From Niabella sp. (GTDB lineage: Bacteria > Bacteroidota > Bacteroidia > Chitinophagales > Chitinophagaceae), in NCBI RefSeq assembly GCF_030150205.1, contig NZ_JASLGT010000034.1, forward strand, positions 152,657 through 216,656: a DNA stretch of 64,000 bases. Direction: 5' to 3'. The first letter of the stretch is position 1; the number at the start of each line of letters is the position of its first letter. The position numbers and the translations under genes were made by a program. Of this stretch, positions 35,420-44,486 are shown piece after piece. The notes under the pieces were generated by a model, which was given only the letters and a program-made list of their open reading frames with translations, made no database searches and was not told the origin of the DNA.

Positions 35420-36778
35420 TTAATACTTAAACACTTTTCCTCCAGCCATCACCTCCTGTGTCTGCTCATTAAAAGTAGCTTTCATGCCAGTGCGGGCTGC
35501 TGCTGTGGCCATAATATTAGCAATGGCATGCATATAGCCGGCTTCTGCAGGGGCATTGGTCTGTTTTCGGCTGCGTACGCACTCCATCCAGTTAAGCATA
35601 TGGCTGCTGGTAAGCGGATCCGCGCCGGTATTGGCAGAAGTTTCTACTTTCTCCGCTTTCTCGGTCAGCGAAAATTCCGGCAGCAGGTTAGGCTGCATAC
35701 CCATGGGCTTGGCAAATTTTTCTTCCAGCCCGCCTTTGGGTGAAACCTTGTTGGTGATCAGGTTCAGCTCACCACCATTGGAGTAATAAACCTCAGCCGG
35801 CCGCTCATCGCCATTGGTCATCCGGCTCATAAACACCACCTGGAATCCTTTGGATGCATCGTTTTCTGGCCCATAATCAAATACTGCAGTGGTGGTATCC
35901 CAGTTCCGGCGGCCGTCTTTCCACTGGTAAATGCCTCCGTTGGCCGTTACGCTGCGGGGATGTTTTAGTCCGCTAAACCAGTGTACCGTATCAATCTGGT
36001 GGCTCATCCATTGGCCAAAGGCACCGGATGAGTAGGGCCAAAACAGGCGGTACTCCAGGTATTTACGCGGATCCCAGTCTTCATAAGGCCGGTTCATCAG
36101 GAACCGTTTCCAATCCGTATCTTCTTTTTTTAGTTTTGCCACCAGCTCTGGCCGGCGCCAGCGTCCCGGCTGGTTTACATTCCAGGTCAGTTCTACCATA
36201 TTGATATCACCGAATTTCCCGGACTTAATAAATTCGTCGGCGGCTTTATAATTGGCACCGCTGCGGCGCTGAGATCCGATCTGGATGATCTGTTTGGATG
36301 CTTTGATCGCTTTCAGGGCCGCACGGTTATCTTCCATAGTTTCGGCAAAAGGCTTTTCCACATATGCATCGCATTTGGCACTTACGGCTTCAATGGCACA
36401 AAGGGCATGCTGAAAATCGGCTGTACTGATGATCACGGCATCCACATCTTTGGCCGAATAAAGTTCTTCGTTATTGCGGTATCCTTTTACCGTATGCCCT
36501 AGCTTTTCCCCCAGGAATTCCGTACCCTGATCACGCCGGTAATTCCACAGATCCGATACCCCGGTAATATCGAAGTTCAGTTTTTTATAATGGTTCATAA
36601 AAGAAGGGAACAGGGAGCTTCGGAACCGGTCGGAGAACCCTACAATACCCACACGTACCCGGTCATTGGCGCCCAGGATATTTCCATAACTTTTTGCTGA
36701 GAACCCCATCGAGGCCAGGTAGGTACCGGTGGTAGCGAGGGAGGCCTGTTTAATAAATTTTCTTCTTGATTGAGACAT
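35420..36778 (-). CDS. Gfo/Idh/MocA-family oxidoreductase with Tat-like signal
   Basis: 452 residues. The N-terminus SRRKFIKQASLATTGTYLAS is a twin-arginine signal, as usual in exported members of this family in Bacteroidota. Rossmann-fold NAD-binding region GVGIVGFSDRFRSSLF-like, then DVDAVIISTADFQHALCAIEA and CDAYVEKPFAETMEDNRAAL (the EKP motif). The C-terminal half is the family's beta-sheet domain (MVELTWNVNQPGRW, FGQWMSHQIDTVHWF). It oxidises or reduces a sugar or sugar derivative; substrate unknown. It probably folds with bound cofactor before Tat export. Transcribed alone. Confidence 0.9.
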   Translation of the reverse strand: MSQSRRKFIKQASLATTGTYLASMGFSAKSYGNILGANDRVRVGIVGFSDRFRSSLFPSFMNHYKKLNFDITGVSDLWNYRRDQGTEFLGEKLGHTVKGYRNNEELYSAKDVDAVIISTADFQHALCAIEAVSAKCDAYVEKPFAETMEDNRAALKAIKASKQIIQIGSQRRSGANYKAADEFIKSGKFGDINMVELTWNVNQPGRWRRPELVAKLKKEDTDWKRFLMNRPYEDWDPRKYLEYRLFWPYSSGAFGQWMSHQIDTVHWFSGLKHPRSVTANGGIYQWKDGRRNWDTTTAVFDYGPENDASKGFQVVFMSRMTNGDERPAEVYYSNGGELNLITNKVSPKGGLEEKFAKPMGMQPNLLPEFSLTEKAEKVETSANTGADPLTSSHMLNWMECVRSRKQTNAPAEAGYMHAIANIMATAAARTGMKATFNEQTQEVMAGGKVFKY

Positions 36779-36919
36779 ATGGCTTCGTTTTAATGGCGGT
36801 GCAAAACAGTATACCGATGCACTGCAGGTTAAATTTAGCCAACAAAGCGGAATAATGATGTCTAAAAAACAGATATTTTGCTATAACGTTTTCGGGAGCA
36901 AAATTTTGCTTCAGGTTCT

Positions 36920-37219
36920 TTAACTCCCCAGCTCGCTGTCGAGGATCGCTTCCAGTTGGTCCAGCTTTTCCATAATGCTGCCGGAGTCCATTGATGAAGC
37001 AGCTTCGGCCTTAAATTCGGTGGCAAACCAGATCAGTACCATCGATACATAGTCCTGCATATCCTTACCCGGAAATGTTTTTTTAAATTCCATCACCTTG
37101 TCATTGATGATCCTGATGGAGTGGCGAACGGTTTCTTCATCGGCCGGCTCTACCTTGATGCGGAAATGCCGGTCGGCGATCATAATATTGGCGGGAATCA
37201 GATTTTCTTCCTGTGACAT
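36920..37219 (-). CDS. zapA: Cell division protein ZapA
   Basis: 99 residues with the ZapA pattern: N-terminal beta-rich NIMIADRHFRIKVEPADEET and a C-terminal long helix (YVSMVLIWFATEFKAEA, MEKLDQLEAILDSEL). It promotes FtsZ protofilament bundling at mid-cell. It is the last gene of an apparent operon pheT - coiled-coil protein - zapA (gaps of 30 and 15 bases). The pheT-zapA association is common in Bacteroidota. Confidence 0.9.
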   Translation of the reverse strand: MSQEENLIPANIMIADRHFRIKVEPADEETVRHSIRIINDKVMEFKKTFPGKDMQDYVSMVLIWFATEFKAEAASSMDSGSIMEKLDQLEAILDSELGS

Positions 37220-37234
37220 GATTTTACATTTAGG

Positions 37235-37525
37235 TTAAACACTCAGCAATGCAATACACCGGTCTATTTCGCGGAGATAGCCGTTGATCCTTTTTTCAAA
37301 GTTCTTTCGCTCTTCCGCACTCATCGGGGTGTTGCCATAGCGGGCAATATCCAGCTGCTGCTGCGCCGTTTCCATATTGGCAACGGCCATGGCTGCTGCA
37401 GTGCGGGTTTCTTCCAGCTCCTGCTTCAGGGCGTTATTCTCTTTTTCAATAGCTGCGTTTTTCCGGCTCAGCTGGATCAGTTTTTCCTGTATCTGCTTTA
37501 TTTTTTCTTCGATTGCCTGACTCAT
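37235..37525 (-). CDS. Small coiled-coil protein in the pheT-zapA operon
   Basis: 96 residues, the first ~65 a strong coiled coil (IEEKIKQIQEKLIQLSRKNA, IEKENNALKQELEETRTAAA), the rest helical (RYGNTPMSAEERKNFEKRING, IDRCIALLS). It sits between pheT and zapA, 15 bases before zapA. The size, coiled coil and position suggest a ZapB-like partner of ZapA, but the family assignment is only contextual. Confidence 0.75.
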   Translation of the reverse strand: MSQAIEEKIKQIQEKLIQLSRKNAAIEKENNALKQELEETRTAAAMAVANMETAQQQLDIARYGNTPMSAEERKNFEKRINGYLREIDRCIALLSV

Positions 37526-37555
37526 CAGTAAACAATTTCATGTGAACGGTTACGA

Positions 37556-39997
37556 TCATTTCCGGATCTCTACCTGCAAATCTCTTTCCAAACTTTGCAT
37601 GATCTTCTTCATCCAGCCATCAATTTCCGTATCGGTTAATGTTTTTTCATCATCGAGGAAGGTAAAATTGATCGCAAGCGACTTTTTACCAGCCCCCAGT
37701 TTATCACTAACAAAAACGTCAAAAAGTTGCACAGATTGCAATTTCTTGAGATTTAATTTTTGAATGGTTGCCTCAACAGACCGGTAGGGTAATTCCTGCG
37801 GAACGATCATGGCTATATCCCGCTGTACCGCCGGAAAACGGGGGATGGGGGCAAACTGGGTTTTATGTTTTAAGGCGGCCTTTAAAATAGCGGTCCAGTT
37901 CAGGTCTGCATAAAATACCGATTGTTTAATATCAAACCGCGTCAGCAGGTTCTTATGAACGGCGCCTAATTTACCCAGACTTACAGCTCCTGATTTTAAC
38001 TCCAGTCCATACAGGAAATTGGTTTCCTGTAATTCGCCGAATTGAAGGCCGGTAAGACCGCATAACTGCAGGCCCTTTTCAACAATACCTTTCAGTGCAA
38101 AGAAATCGAATTTGACCGCCTGTTGTTTCCAGCCGGCATTCTGTTGATTACCGGTGAGGTAAATACATAGATGTTCGGGTTCTTCAAACTTTCCTTTCTT
38201 ATTGATACTGTATGTTTTGCCAAATTCAAATAATCTTAAATTATCGTTCTTCCGGTTTAGGTTCCGCACTACGATCTCAAGCCCGGTTTCCAGCATATCC
38301 GGCCGCATGATATTTAATTCGGCACTAAGACTGTTTTTCATCTTTACTACAGTGCTCAGTTCCTGTTCGGAATAATAGGCTTTGTTGGTGATGGAGTTGG
38401 TCAGGATCTCGTGGTGACCCGAACCTACTAAAAAAGATACGACCTTTTCTTTTATTGCCTCACTTTCAATAGTTTCATCCATTGAAGGTGTTATTTTTAT
38501 AGAAGTGGGGATCTCTACATTATCCAGTCCGTCAATGCGCAGAATCTCCTCTACCACGTCTGCCGGCAACTGGATATCCGGTTTATGGTAGGGAACGGAG
38601 ATCAGTAATGAGTCGATGGTGTCTTTTTCAACTTCAAATCCCAGCGATTGCAGGATCGATTTTACCGCATCCGGGTGATAATTTTTACCGCTTAATTTTT
38701 TAATATAATGGTATTTCAGGGCGATCTCTTTCCGGGGCTGTTGTTCGGGGTAAACATCATAGATATCGGAACTCAAGCTGCCTCCGCAGATCTCAAGGAT
38801 CAGCGCGGCGGCACGTTTCAGTACCTGTACGGTGGCCGAAATATCCGTTCCTTTTTCAAAACGGGTAGCAGCATCGGTTCTTAACCCATGCCGGAAGGAG
38901 GTTTTACGGATGGTTACCGGGTCAAAACAAGCACTTTCCAGGAAAATGCGGGTGGTTTGATCGGTCACACCGCTTTCCAGTCCGCCAAACACACCACCGA
39001 TACACATACCGCCTTCCGCATCGCAGATCATCAGGTCATCCGCACTGAGTTTGCGTTCTTTTTCATCCAGTGTGGTAAAAAGCGTACCCTCCGGCAGGTT
39101 TTTAACAATGACCTGGTTGCCCCGGATCTTATCTGCGTCAAAAGCATGAAGCGGCTGCCCGGTTTCATGCTGGATAAAATTGGTGATATCCACGATATTA
39201 TTAATGGGCCTCAATCCAATAGCCTTCAGCACGTGTTGTAACCATTTAGGCGATGCTGCCACTTTGATGCCGTCGATACAAATGCCGCTGTACCGGGGAC
39301 AGGCAGTTTTATTTTCCACTGTAATCTTCAAAGGTGTTTTGCCTTTGGGGGCTTTAAAGTTGTTGGTACCGGGAAGTTTCGGCCGTACCGCTTTTTTATC
39401 ATGGTGTGAGAGGTAAGCACAAACATCCCGCGCCACGCCCCAATGGCTCATCGCATCCATCCGGTTGGGGGTAAGCCCGATCTCGAAAATGGTGTCGGAA
39501 TAACTTTGAAAATATTCAGATGCCGGTATTCCGGGCTTCACATCTGCCGGCAATACCATAATTCCGTCATGAGAGGCGCCCAGTCCGATCTCGTCTTCGG
39601 CGCAGATCATTCCCTGGCTTTCTTCACCACGGATCTTGGCCAGCTTCATTGTAACCGGCTCATTATTTAAGGGATAAATGGTGGTACCTATAGGTGCTAC
39701 AATCACTTTTTGACCGGCGGCCACATTGGGAGCACCACATACAATATGCAGCGGAGCGTCTGTACCGATGGCCACTTTTGTCAGCTTTAATTTATCGGCA
39801 TTGGGGTGGGGCTGGGTTTCCAGCACTTCACCCACTACCAGGCCTTTTAAACCACCTTTCAGTTCCTCGTATTCGTGAATCGCTTCTACTTCCAGTCCGA
39901 TGGAAGTTAAAATCTGGCTGAGTCGTTCCACACTTATCGGGAGGCCTGCTTCATTTACAGGAAGGTATTCATTCAGCCATTTGTAGGATATGATCAT
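37556..39997 (-). CDS. pheT: Phenylalanine--tRNA ligase beta subunit
   Basis: 813 residues, full length. Seen in order: N-terminal ISYKWLNEYLPV, EMAP/tRNA-binding domain (VGEVLETQPHPNADKLKLTK, VCGAPNVAAGQKVIVAPIGT), B3/B4 editing domain (PRYSGICIDGIKV, NNIVDITNFIQHETGQPLHAFD), B5 domain, core (RPDMLETGLEIVVRNLNR) and the C-terminal ferredoxin-like anticodon domain (FPAVQRDIAMIVPQELPYRS). It works with PheS as an alpha2-beta2 enzyme. pheS is not adjacent, as in most Bacteroidota. First gene of the operon that includes zapA. Confidence 0.97.
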   Translation of the reverse strand: MIISYKWLNEYLPVNEAGLPISVERLSQILTSIGLEVEAIHEYEELKGGLKGLVVGEVLETQPHPNADKLKLTKVAIGTDAPLHIVCGAPNVAAGQKVIVAPIGTTIYPLNNEPVTMKLAKIRGEESQGMICAEDEIGLGASHDGIMVLPADVKPGIPASEYFQSYSDTIFEIGLTPNRMDAMSHWGVARDVCAYLSHHDKKAVRPKLPGTNNFKAPKGKTPLKITVENKTACPRYSGICIDGIKVAASPKWLQHVLKAIGLRPINNIVDITNFIQHETGQPLHAFDADKIRGNQVIVKNLPEGTLFTTLDEKERKLSADDLMICDAEGGMCIGGVFGGLESGVTDQTTRIFLESACFDPVTIRKTSFRHGLRTDAATRFEKGTDISATVQVLKRAAALILEICGGSLSSDIYDVYPEQQPRKEIALKYHYIKKLSGKNYHPDAVKSILQSLGFEVEKDTIDSLLISVPYHKPDIQLPADVVEEILRIDGLDNVEIPTSIKITPSMDETIESEAIKEKVVSFLVGSGHHEILTNSITNKAYYSEQELSTVVKMKNSLSAELNIMRPDMLETGLEIVVRNLNRKNDNLRLFEFGKTYSINKKGKFEEPEHLCIYLTGNQQNAGWKQQAVKFDFFALKGIVEKGLQLCGLTGLQFGELQETNFLYGLELKSGAVSLGKLGAVHKNLLTRFDIKQSVFYADLNWTAILKAALKHKTQFAPIPRFPAVQRDIAMIVPQELPYRSVEATIQKLNLKKLQSVQLFDVFVSDKLGAGKKSLAINFTFLDDEKTLTDTEIDGWMKKIMQSLERDLQVEIRK

Positions 39998-40130
39998 CTG
40001 TACTTAAATATTAGTAAAATTGGACTGCGAATATACAATTTAGCCTTCAGCAATCTGCATAAGCCGGTATAAATAAGCCCCGGAATATTTAAAAGGAATG
40101 CTAATTTCGCGGGTATAGAACCAACGCATT

Positions 40131-40649
40131 ATGATGAAAAATATCCTGCTAATGGGCTTGCTTACGCTCAGCTTGCTTCACGCCGGGGCCCAGGACAGTG
40201 GTGTCTGGAAAATACCGGTGGGCGCACCTGTTCCCGACTTTGGCTTTTCGCTTAAAAAGGGAGGCGACTCGGTAAGGATCAGCGACTACAAAGGCAAGCT
40301 GGTGCTGATCAATTTTTTTGCCACCTGGTGCGGTCCCTGCCGGGCAGAGTTGCCAAGGGTGCAACAGGAGATCTGGAACCTGTATAAAAATAATCCCCGT
40401 TTCGCATTGTTCGTTTTTGGACGGGAGGAAGGCTGGGAAAAAATGAACGCTTTTGTACAGCAAACGAAATTTAGCTTTCCTGTACTGGCCGATCCCGACC
40501 GGCGCGTGTTCTCGCTTTTTGCCGATAGCTTTATTCCCCGGAACCTGGTGCTGGATGAAACGGGAAAGGTCATTTACCGGTCGGTGGGATACGATAAAAA
40601 GGAGTTTGAATCCCTGTTGGATCTTTTAAAGAAGCACCTGGAGAAATAG
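40131..40649 (+). CDS. TlpA-family thiol-disulfide oxidoreductase
   Basis: 172 residues, signal peptide to about residue 20 (LLHAGAQ). Redox thioredoxin fold: VLINFFATWCGPCRAELPRVQ with Cys67 and Cys70, then FSFPVLADPDRRVFSLFADS and FIPRNLVLDETGKVIYRSVG (cis-Pro). It should reduce or exchange disulfides in the periplasm, e.g. for cytochrome c maturation or oxidative-stress defence. Alone between pheT (divergent) and the serpin gene (convergent). Upstream CTAATTTCGC is near the -7 consensus. Confidence 0.9.
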   Translation: MMKNILLMGLLTLSLLHAGAQDSGVWKIPVGAPVPDFGFSLKKGGDSVRISDYKGKLVLINFFATWCGPCRAELPRVQQEIWNLYKNNPRFALFVFGREEGWEKMNAFVQQTKFSFPVLADPDRRVFSLFADSFIPRNLVLDETGKVIYRSVGYDKKEFESLLDLLKKHLEK

Positions 40650-40662
40650 TGTTATCGGTGCG

Positions 40663-40700
40663 GCAAGAAAAAGCCCTGCAGGCCGAAAGGCGTGCAGGGC
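40663..40700 (-). terminator. Terminator of the serpin gene (may also stop tlpA)
   Basis: An 8-bp stem GCCCTGCA/TGCAGGGC with an inner GCC/GGC (40673-40700) is followed on the minus strand by a T-rich tract (40663-40672). The convergent tlpA gene ends 14 bp before it. Confidence 0.75.
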
Positions 40701-40718
40701 GCTGATCTGGTGTGTTCT

Positions 40719-41990
40719 TTATGGTATCGCTACGGGTTGATAAATGCTTCCCATAAACAGGATGCTTTTTGAAGTATTTTCACTGATGATGATCCCAAAA
40801 GGACGGTTACAGATAAAGAAAGGATACGACGGTGCACTGGTGCCTACAGCCCCAATTGTTGTAACCGCCGTAGCTTCTGTACCATCTTCGTCAACAGCAA
40901 CAAATGTATTTTGCTGTATGAGGCTTACAAAGGTAGGCAGGGGACTGAATGCACTGAAATTGGCGGCCTGGGGTATAAAAGCGCTTTTTACTCCCATAGC
41001 CTCCAATACAGGTTTCAATTTGAATTCCTGCTGCAACTTAAACCGGGGTATTTCAATACCCACCTTGGTCGGTTTGAAAGATTGCAGCAGGGCGTTCCAC
41101 TTTTGAGTGTCCATCTGGTTAAAAAGGTCAGCAACGGCACTTGTTTTTGGCAAAAGAATGGTTATGGTAAACTGTCCGTTGCCGTATGGTTTTTGAATGG
41201 TTTGAAAATCGGTTGTTGCAGCGTATAGCACGGTATCGGTCTGCCGCATCATGGCTGTCTGCATCCGGGAGCCATCTTCTTTTATAAACGGGGCGGCTAC
41301 AGTCTGCTGCTTATCAAATTTTGTACTCCAGTCTCCCTTAAAATACAATGCATTCATCAATAGCAGCACCAGCTCGGGGTCCAGCTCGCTCAACACGGCA
41401 GGAATCTTCCCGTTGGTATGATCACTGGCCCATTTGTTGATCAGGGGCAGGTCGGAGGGCTGAAAAGACAACCCCTGTGTCTGTGTTTTATAATAGTCTT
41501 CCAGGGTTTTCAAAAAGCCCGCCTTAACAGGAAACACATTTTTATAGAATACGGCGTTGGCCAGTTGAAAATTTACCGCAGGGTCGGCCTTGGGCAATTC
41601 CTCTAAAAGGGTGCGACAGGCGTTATTCAGCGCACTATCAGATAGATCTGCTGCCTGCAGCGCGTTCAATATTTCTTTTTTAGTTGTTCCCGAAGCGCCA
41701 TTTGCCAGCATACTTAATGCCATATGGAGGCTTAAAGGCGATACAAAAATATTGCTGCCGGCCGGCTGTTGTTTTTGAAGCGCTTTAAAAAAGGAGAATG
41801 AAAAATCAGACATGGATTGGTGAACAGCCGCAGAGATCAGTACCGGATTTTCATTTTCTGCTTTGGATTTTGGCGTTTGCGGAATTGGTTGCCCCTGGTC
41901 AACAGGCGCCTTTTCCAGCGGGGCCTTTGAGCAGCTTCCCGCCAGCATTGCCGTGCATGCGGCCAGGTAAAACAATCGCCATTGGTTCAT
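40719..41990 (-). CDS. Lipoprotein serpin (serine protease inhibitor family)
   Basis: 423 residues. Signal ends AAMLAGSC with Cys at about 20, a lipobox, so it is a lipoprotein. A full serpin fold follows: FSFSFFKALQKQQPAGSNIF, SPLSLHMALSMLANGASGTT, LLLMNALYFKGDWSTKFD and the C-terminal FFICNRPFGIIISENTSKSILFMGSIYQP. The reactive-centre loop begins around residue 370 with VDEDGTEATAVTT; the small, Ala/Thr-rich hinge matches inhibitory serpins. By alignment with alpha-1-antitrypsin the P1 residue would be about Thr384. Bacterial serpins inhibit host or predator proteases, or protect the cell from its own secreted ones. Its target is not identifiable here. Confidence 0.92.
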   Translation of the reverse strand: MNQWRLFYLAACTAMLAGSCSKAPLEKAPVDQGQPIPQTPKSKAENENPVLISAAVHQSMSDFSFSFFKALQKQQPAGSNIFVSPLSLHMALSMLANGASGTTKKEILNALQAADLSDSALNNACRTLLEELPKADPAVNFQLANAVFYKNVFPVKAGFLKTLEDYYKTQTQGLSFQPSDLPLINKWASDHTNGKIPAVLSELDPELVLLLMNALYFKGDWSTKFDKQQTVAAPFIKEDGSRMQTAMMRQTDTVLYAATTDFQTIQKPYGNGQFTITILLPKTSAVADLFNQMDTQKWNALLQSFKPTKVGIEIPRFKLQQEFKLKPVLEAMGVKSAFIPQAANFSAFSPLPTFVSLIQQNTFVAVDEDGTEATAVTTIGAVGTSAPSYPFFICNRPFGIIISENTSKSILFMGSIYQPVAIP

Positions 41991-42061
41991 GGTTTGTCTG
42001 GTTTAATTAGTTACACCAGACAAAGACGCGGGAATAAACCGTTTCGCAACAGCCGGAATAA

Positions 42062-43183
42062 TTAATTCCAGGTTTTTTTTTCTTTTCTTATCAGTGCGGG
42101 GGCGAAAAGCAGGTAGTAGAACACCATCCAAAGATCCATCAGCAATACCCATTTCCGGAGATCGGCCTCATTGAGCTTTTTTAAAGACCGGGCAAAAATC
42201 ACCTGCTGAATGATCGATTTCCCTAAAAGAATGCCCAGTCCAACACGCCAGTCGTACCAGATGCAACAGGCTGCCACAAGAAAGTAAAAAAGAAAATGAG
42301 ACAGACTGTATAATCCCAACAAAACCTGGTGTTTAAACTTGTAATACTTTGAGGTGCTGAAATGTCTTGTCTTTTGATAACGCCAGTCTTTCCAGGTTTT
42401 TTTGGGGCTGCTGAGGGTATGAGCCGCTGCGTCAATAACGATGGCCGTATTCTTCCCGGTAGCTACTTTATTAATAAACAGGTCATCATCACCCCCGGGG
42501 AGATGATTGAGATCGGAAAACCCTTTGTTTTTCAGGAAGAGATTTTTTTTATAGCTCAGGTTCCGGCCCACGCCCATATATGGATGTCCGGCCAGGGCAT
42601 AGGATAAATATTGCAGGGCGCTGTGAAAGGTTTCATAACGGATCACCTTATTTAAAAAGCCCGGGTGTTTGTGATAGGCGCCATAACCCAATACGATTTC
42701 GACACCGTCTTCATAAGGCTCCTGCATCTTTTGCAGCCAAAATTCGGTAGCCGGTACACAGTCGGCATCCGTCAATAAAAGAATTTCATGCGTGGCTTCC
42801 CGGATTCCCATCGATAACGGGTATTTTTTACCAGGTATATGCTGGGCTTTTTGCTGCAGGTTTAAAATGGTTAAGCCGCCGTATTGGGCGTTCAGCTCCT
42901 GTAATATATATTGACTATCATCAACCGAATTATCATTCACTACCAGGATCTGGTGGCTGGAAGGGTATTCCTGGAACAGGAGGCCGGGAATGTTCCGGGC
43001 AAAATTCCGGGCCTCATCCTTGCCGCACACGATGATACTTACCGGGTGCTGCTGCATGCTGGTTTTCGTTTGGGGCTTAAAAAACACCAGCCGGATAAAA
43101 AAATAAAAATAATAGAACAGGAGAACAGCTGTAAAAAGCAGTAAAGCGATAAATATAATATATCCAGGGGTTAGATCCGGCAT
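42062..43183 (-). CDS. Membrane glycosyltransferase family 2
   Basis: 373 residues. A TM helix at about residues 7-30, a GT2 catalytic domain with HPVSIIVCGKDEARNFARNI, DNSVDDSQYILQEL and the metal-binding LLLTDADCVPAT, then GGDDDLFINKVA and a TRHFSTSKYY region, and two or three C-terminal TM segments (LYSLSHFLFYFLVAACCIWY, LLMDLWMVFYYLLFAPAL). Such enzymes polymerise or attach sugars at the inner membrane; acceptor unknown. Transcribed alone from a -7 box that ends five bases before the start (43188-43195). Confidence 0.87.
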   Translation of the reverse strand: MPDLTPGYIIFIALLLFTAVLLFYYFYFFIRLVFFKPQTKTSMQQHPVSIIVCGKDEARNFARNIPGLLFQEYPSSHQILVVNDNSVDDSQYILQELNAQYGGLTILNLQQKAQHIPGKKYPLSMGIREATHEILLLTDADCVPATEFWLQKMQEPYEDGVEIVLGYGAYHKHPGFLNKVIRYETFHSALQYLSYALAGHPYMGVGRNLSYKKNLFLKNKGFSDLNHLPGGDDDLFINKVATGKNTAIVIDAAAHTLSSPKKTWKDWRYQKTRHFSTSKYYKFKHQVLLGLYSLSHFLFYFLVAACCIWYDWRVGLGILLGKSIIQQVIFARSLKKLNEADLRKWVLLMDLWMVFYYLLFAPALIRKEKKTWN

Positions 43184-43187
43184 GCCG

Positions 43188-43195
43188 CAAATATA
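43188..43195 (-). promoter_or_regulatory. -7 box of the GT2 gene
   Basis: On the minus strand TATATTTG, followed by CGG, lies four bases from the ATG at 43183. The transcript would be nearly or fully leaderless if this is the start site. No -33 TTG at the usual distance. Confidence 0.4.
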
Positions 43196-43259
43196 GGGCT
43201 CTAATTTTTAATTTAGGGACAGAGTTATCTGCTTTCAGTGGTTAGCGCCCAGACATTAG

Positions 43260-44370
43260 CTATCAGTTATCAGCGATCAGCAATCAGTTATCAGATGAGT
43301 ACGTTTGAAACAAGAAGATCATTATTCAATGTGAATCTTTTATAGACGTATGACACTGAATAGGAGAAGTTACGGCTAAAAGCTGATTGCTAAAGGCTGA
43401 AAGTTCGTCTTTCCATGGCTATCAGTTATCAGCGATCAGCAATCAGTTATCAGATGAGTGCGTTTGGAACAAGAAGATCGTTATTCAATGTGAATCTTTT
43501 ATAGACGTATGACACTGAATAGTATCCGGCAGAGATCCCCAGGGGAGAGAAGTTACGGCTAAAAACTGATTTCTAAAGGCTGAAAGTTCGTCTTTCCATG
43601 GCTATCAGTTATCAGCGATCAGCAATCAGTTATCAGATGAGTACGTTTAGAACAAGAAGATCATTATTCAATGTGGATCTTTTATAGACGTAGGACACTG
43701 AATAGGAGAAGTTACGGCTAAAAGCTGATTGCTAAAGGCTGAAAGCTTGTCTTTCCATGGCTATCAGTTATCAGCGATCAGCAATCAGTTATCAGATGAG
43801 TACGTTTGAACAAGAAGATCGTTATTCAATGTGGATCTTTTATAGACGTATGACACTGAATAGGATAGTTACGGCTAAAAGCTGATTTCTAAAGGCTAAA
43901 GGCTGAAAGTTCGTCTTTCCATGGCGATCAGTTATCAGCGATCAGCAATCAGTTATCAGCAATCAGTAATCAGATGGGTACGTTTGGAACGAGAAGATCG
44001 TTATTCAATGTGGATCTTCTATTAGACGTATGACACTGAACAGGAGAAGTTACAACTAAAAGCTGATTTCTAAAGGCTAAAAACTGAAAGTTCGTCTTTC
44101 CATGGCGATCAGTTATCAGCGATCAGCAATCAGTTATCAGATGAGTGCGTTTGGAACAAGAAGATCGTTATTCAATGTGGATCTTCTATTAGACGTATGA
44201 CACTGAACAGGAGAAGTTACAACTAAAAGCTGATTGCTAAAGGCTAAAAGCGGGTCTTTCCATGTGCGTTTGGAACAAGAAGATCATTATTCAATGTAGA
44301 TCTTCTATAGACTTATGACACCGAACAGGAGAAGTTACGGCTAAAAGCTGATTGCTGATCGCTGAAAACT
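43260..44370. repeat. Tandem array of a ~160-bp non-coding unit (six full copies and one truncated)
   Basis: Units begin CTATCAGTTATCAGCGATCA and end near TTTCCATGG. Boundaries: 43260, 43419, 43602, 43761, 43925, 44106 and a 5'-truncated seventh at 44265-44370. Lengths are 159, 183, 159, 164, 181 and 159 bp; the 183-bp unit has a 24-bp insertion and the 181-bp unit an extra CAGTTATCAGCAATCAGTAA stretch. Each has a CAGTTATCAG-rich left end, a conserved core (GATCATTATTCAATGTGGAT, TAGACGTATGACACTGAA) and a right end rich in GCTGATTGCTAAAGGCTGA. Units differ by scattered point changes. No open frame is conserved. It fills most of the 1303-bp gap between the GT2 and tgt genes. Confidence 0.9.
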
Positions 44371-44401
44371 GCCTGCCTGCCCTTTGGGTATACTCCCGAG
44401 T

Positions 44402-44460
44402 CTTCATTTCCACATTTTCACATTTCCACATTTCCACATTTCCAAATTTTCAAATTCCCC
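44402..44460. repeat. Low-complexity CCACATTT repeat before tgt
   Basis: About six short repeats of TTTCCACATTT type, a pyrimidine-rich stretch without coding potential that separates the array from the tgt promoter. Confidence 0.6.
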
Positions 44461-44468
44461 CCATTACG

Positions 44469-44476
44469 TAAATTTG
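44469..44476 (+). promoter_or_regulatory. -7 box of tgt
   Basis: TAAATTTG followed by CGG, ten bases before the tgt ATG. No -33 TTG is visible in the low-complexity stretch upstream. Confidence 0.45.
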
Positions 44477-44486
44477 CGGCCAATTT

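Noticed and set aside
36779..36919. 6S RNA gene next to zapA, as in gammaproteobacteria
   Set aside because: The gap is only 141 bp and shows no 6S-like central bulge or terminator.
43260..44370. Tandem array considered as CRISPR
   Set aside because: Units of 159-183 bp repeat throughout with no constant-length variable spacers and no cas genes are nearby.
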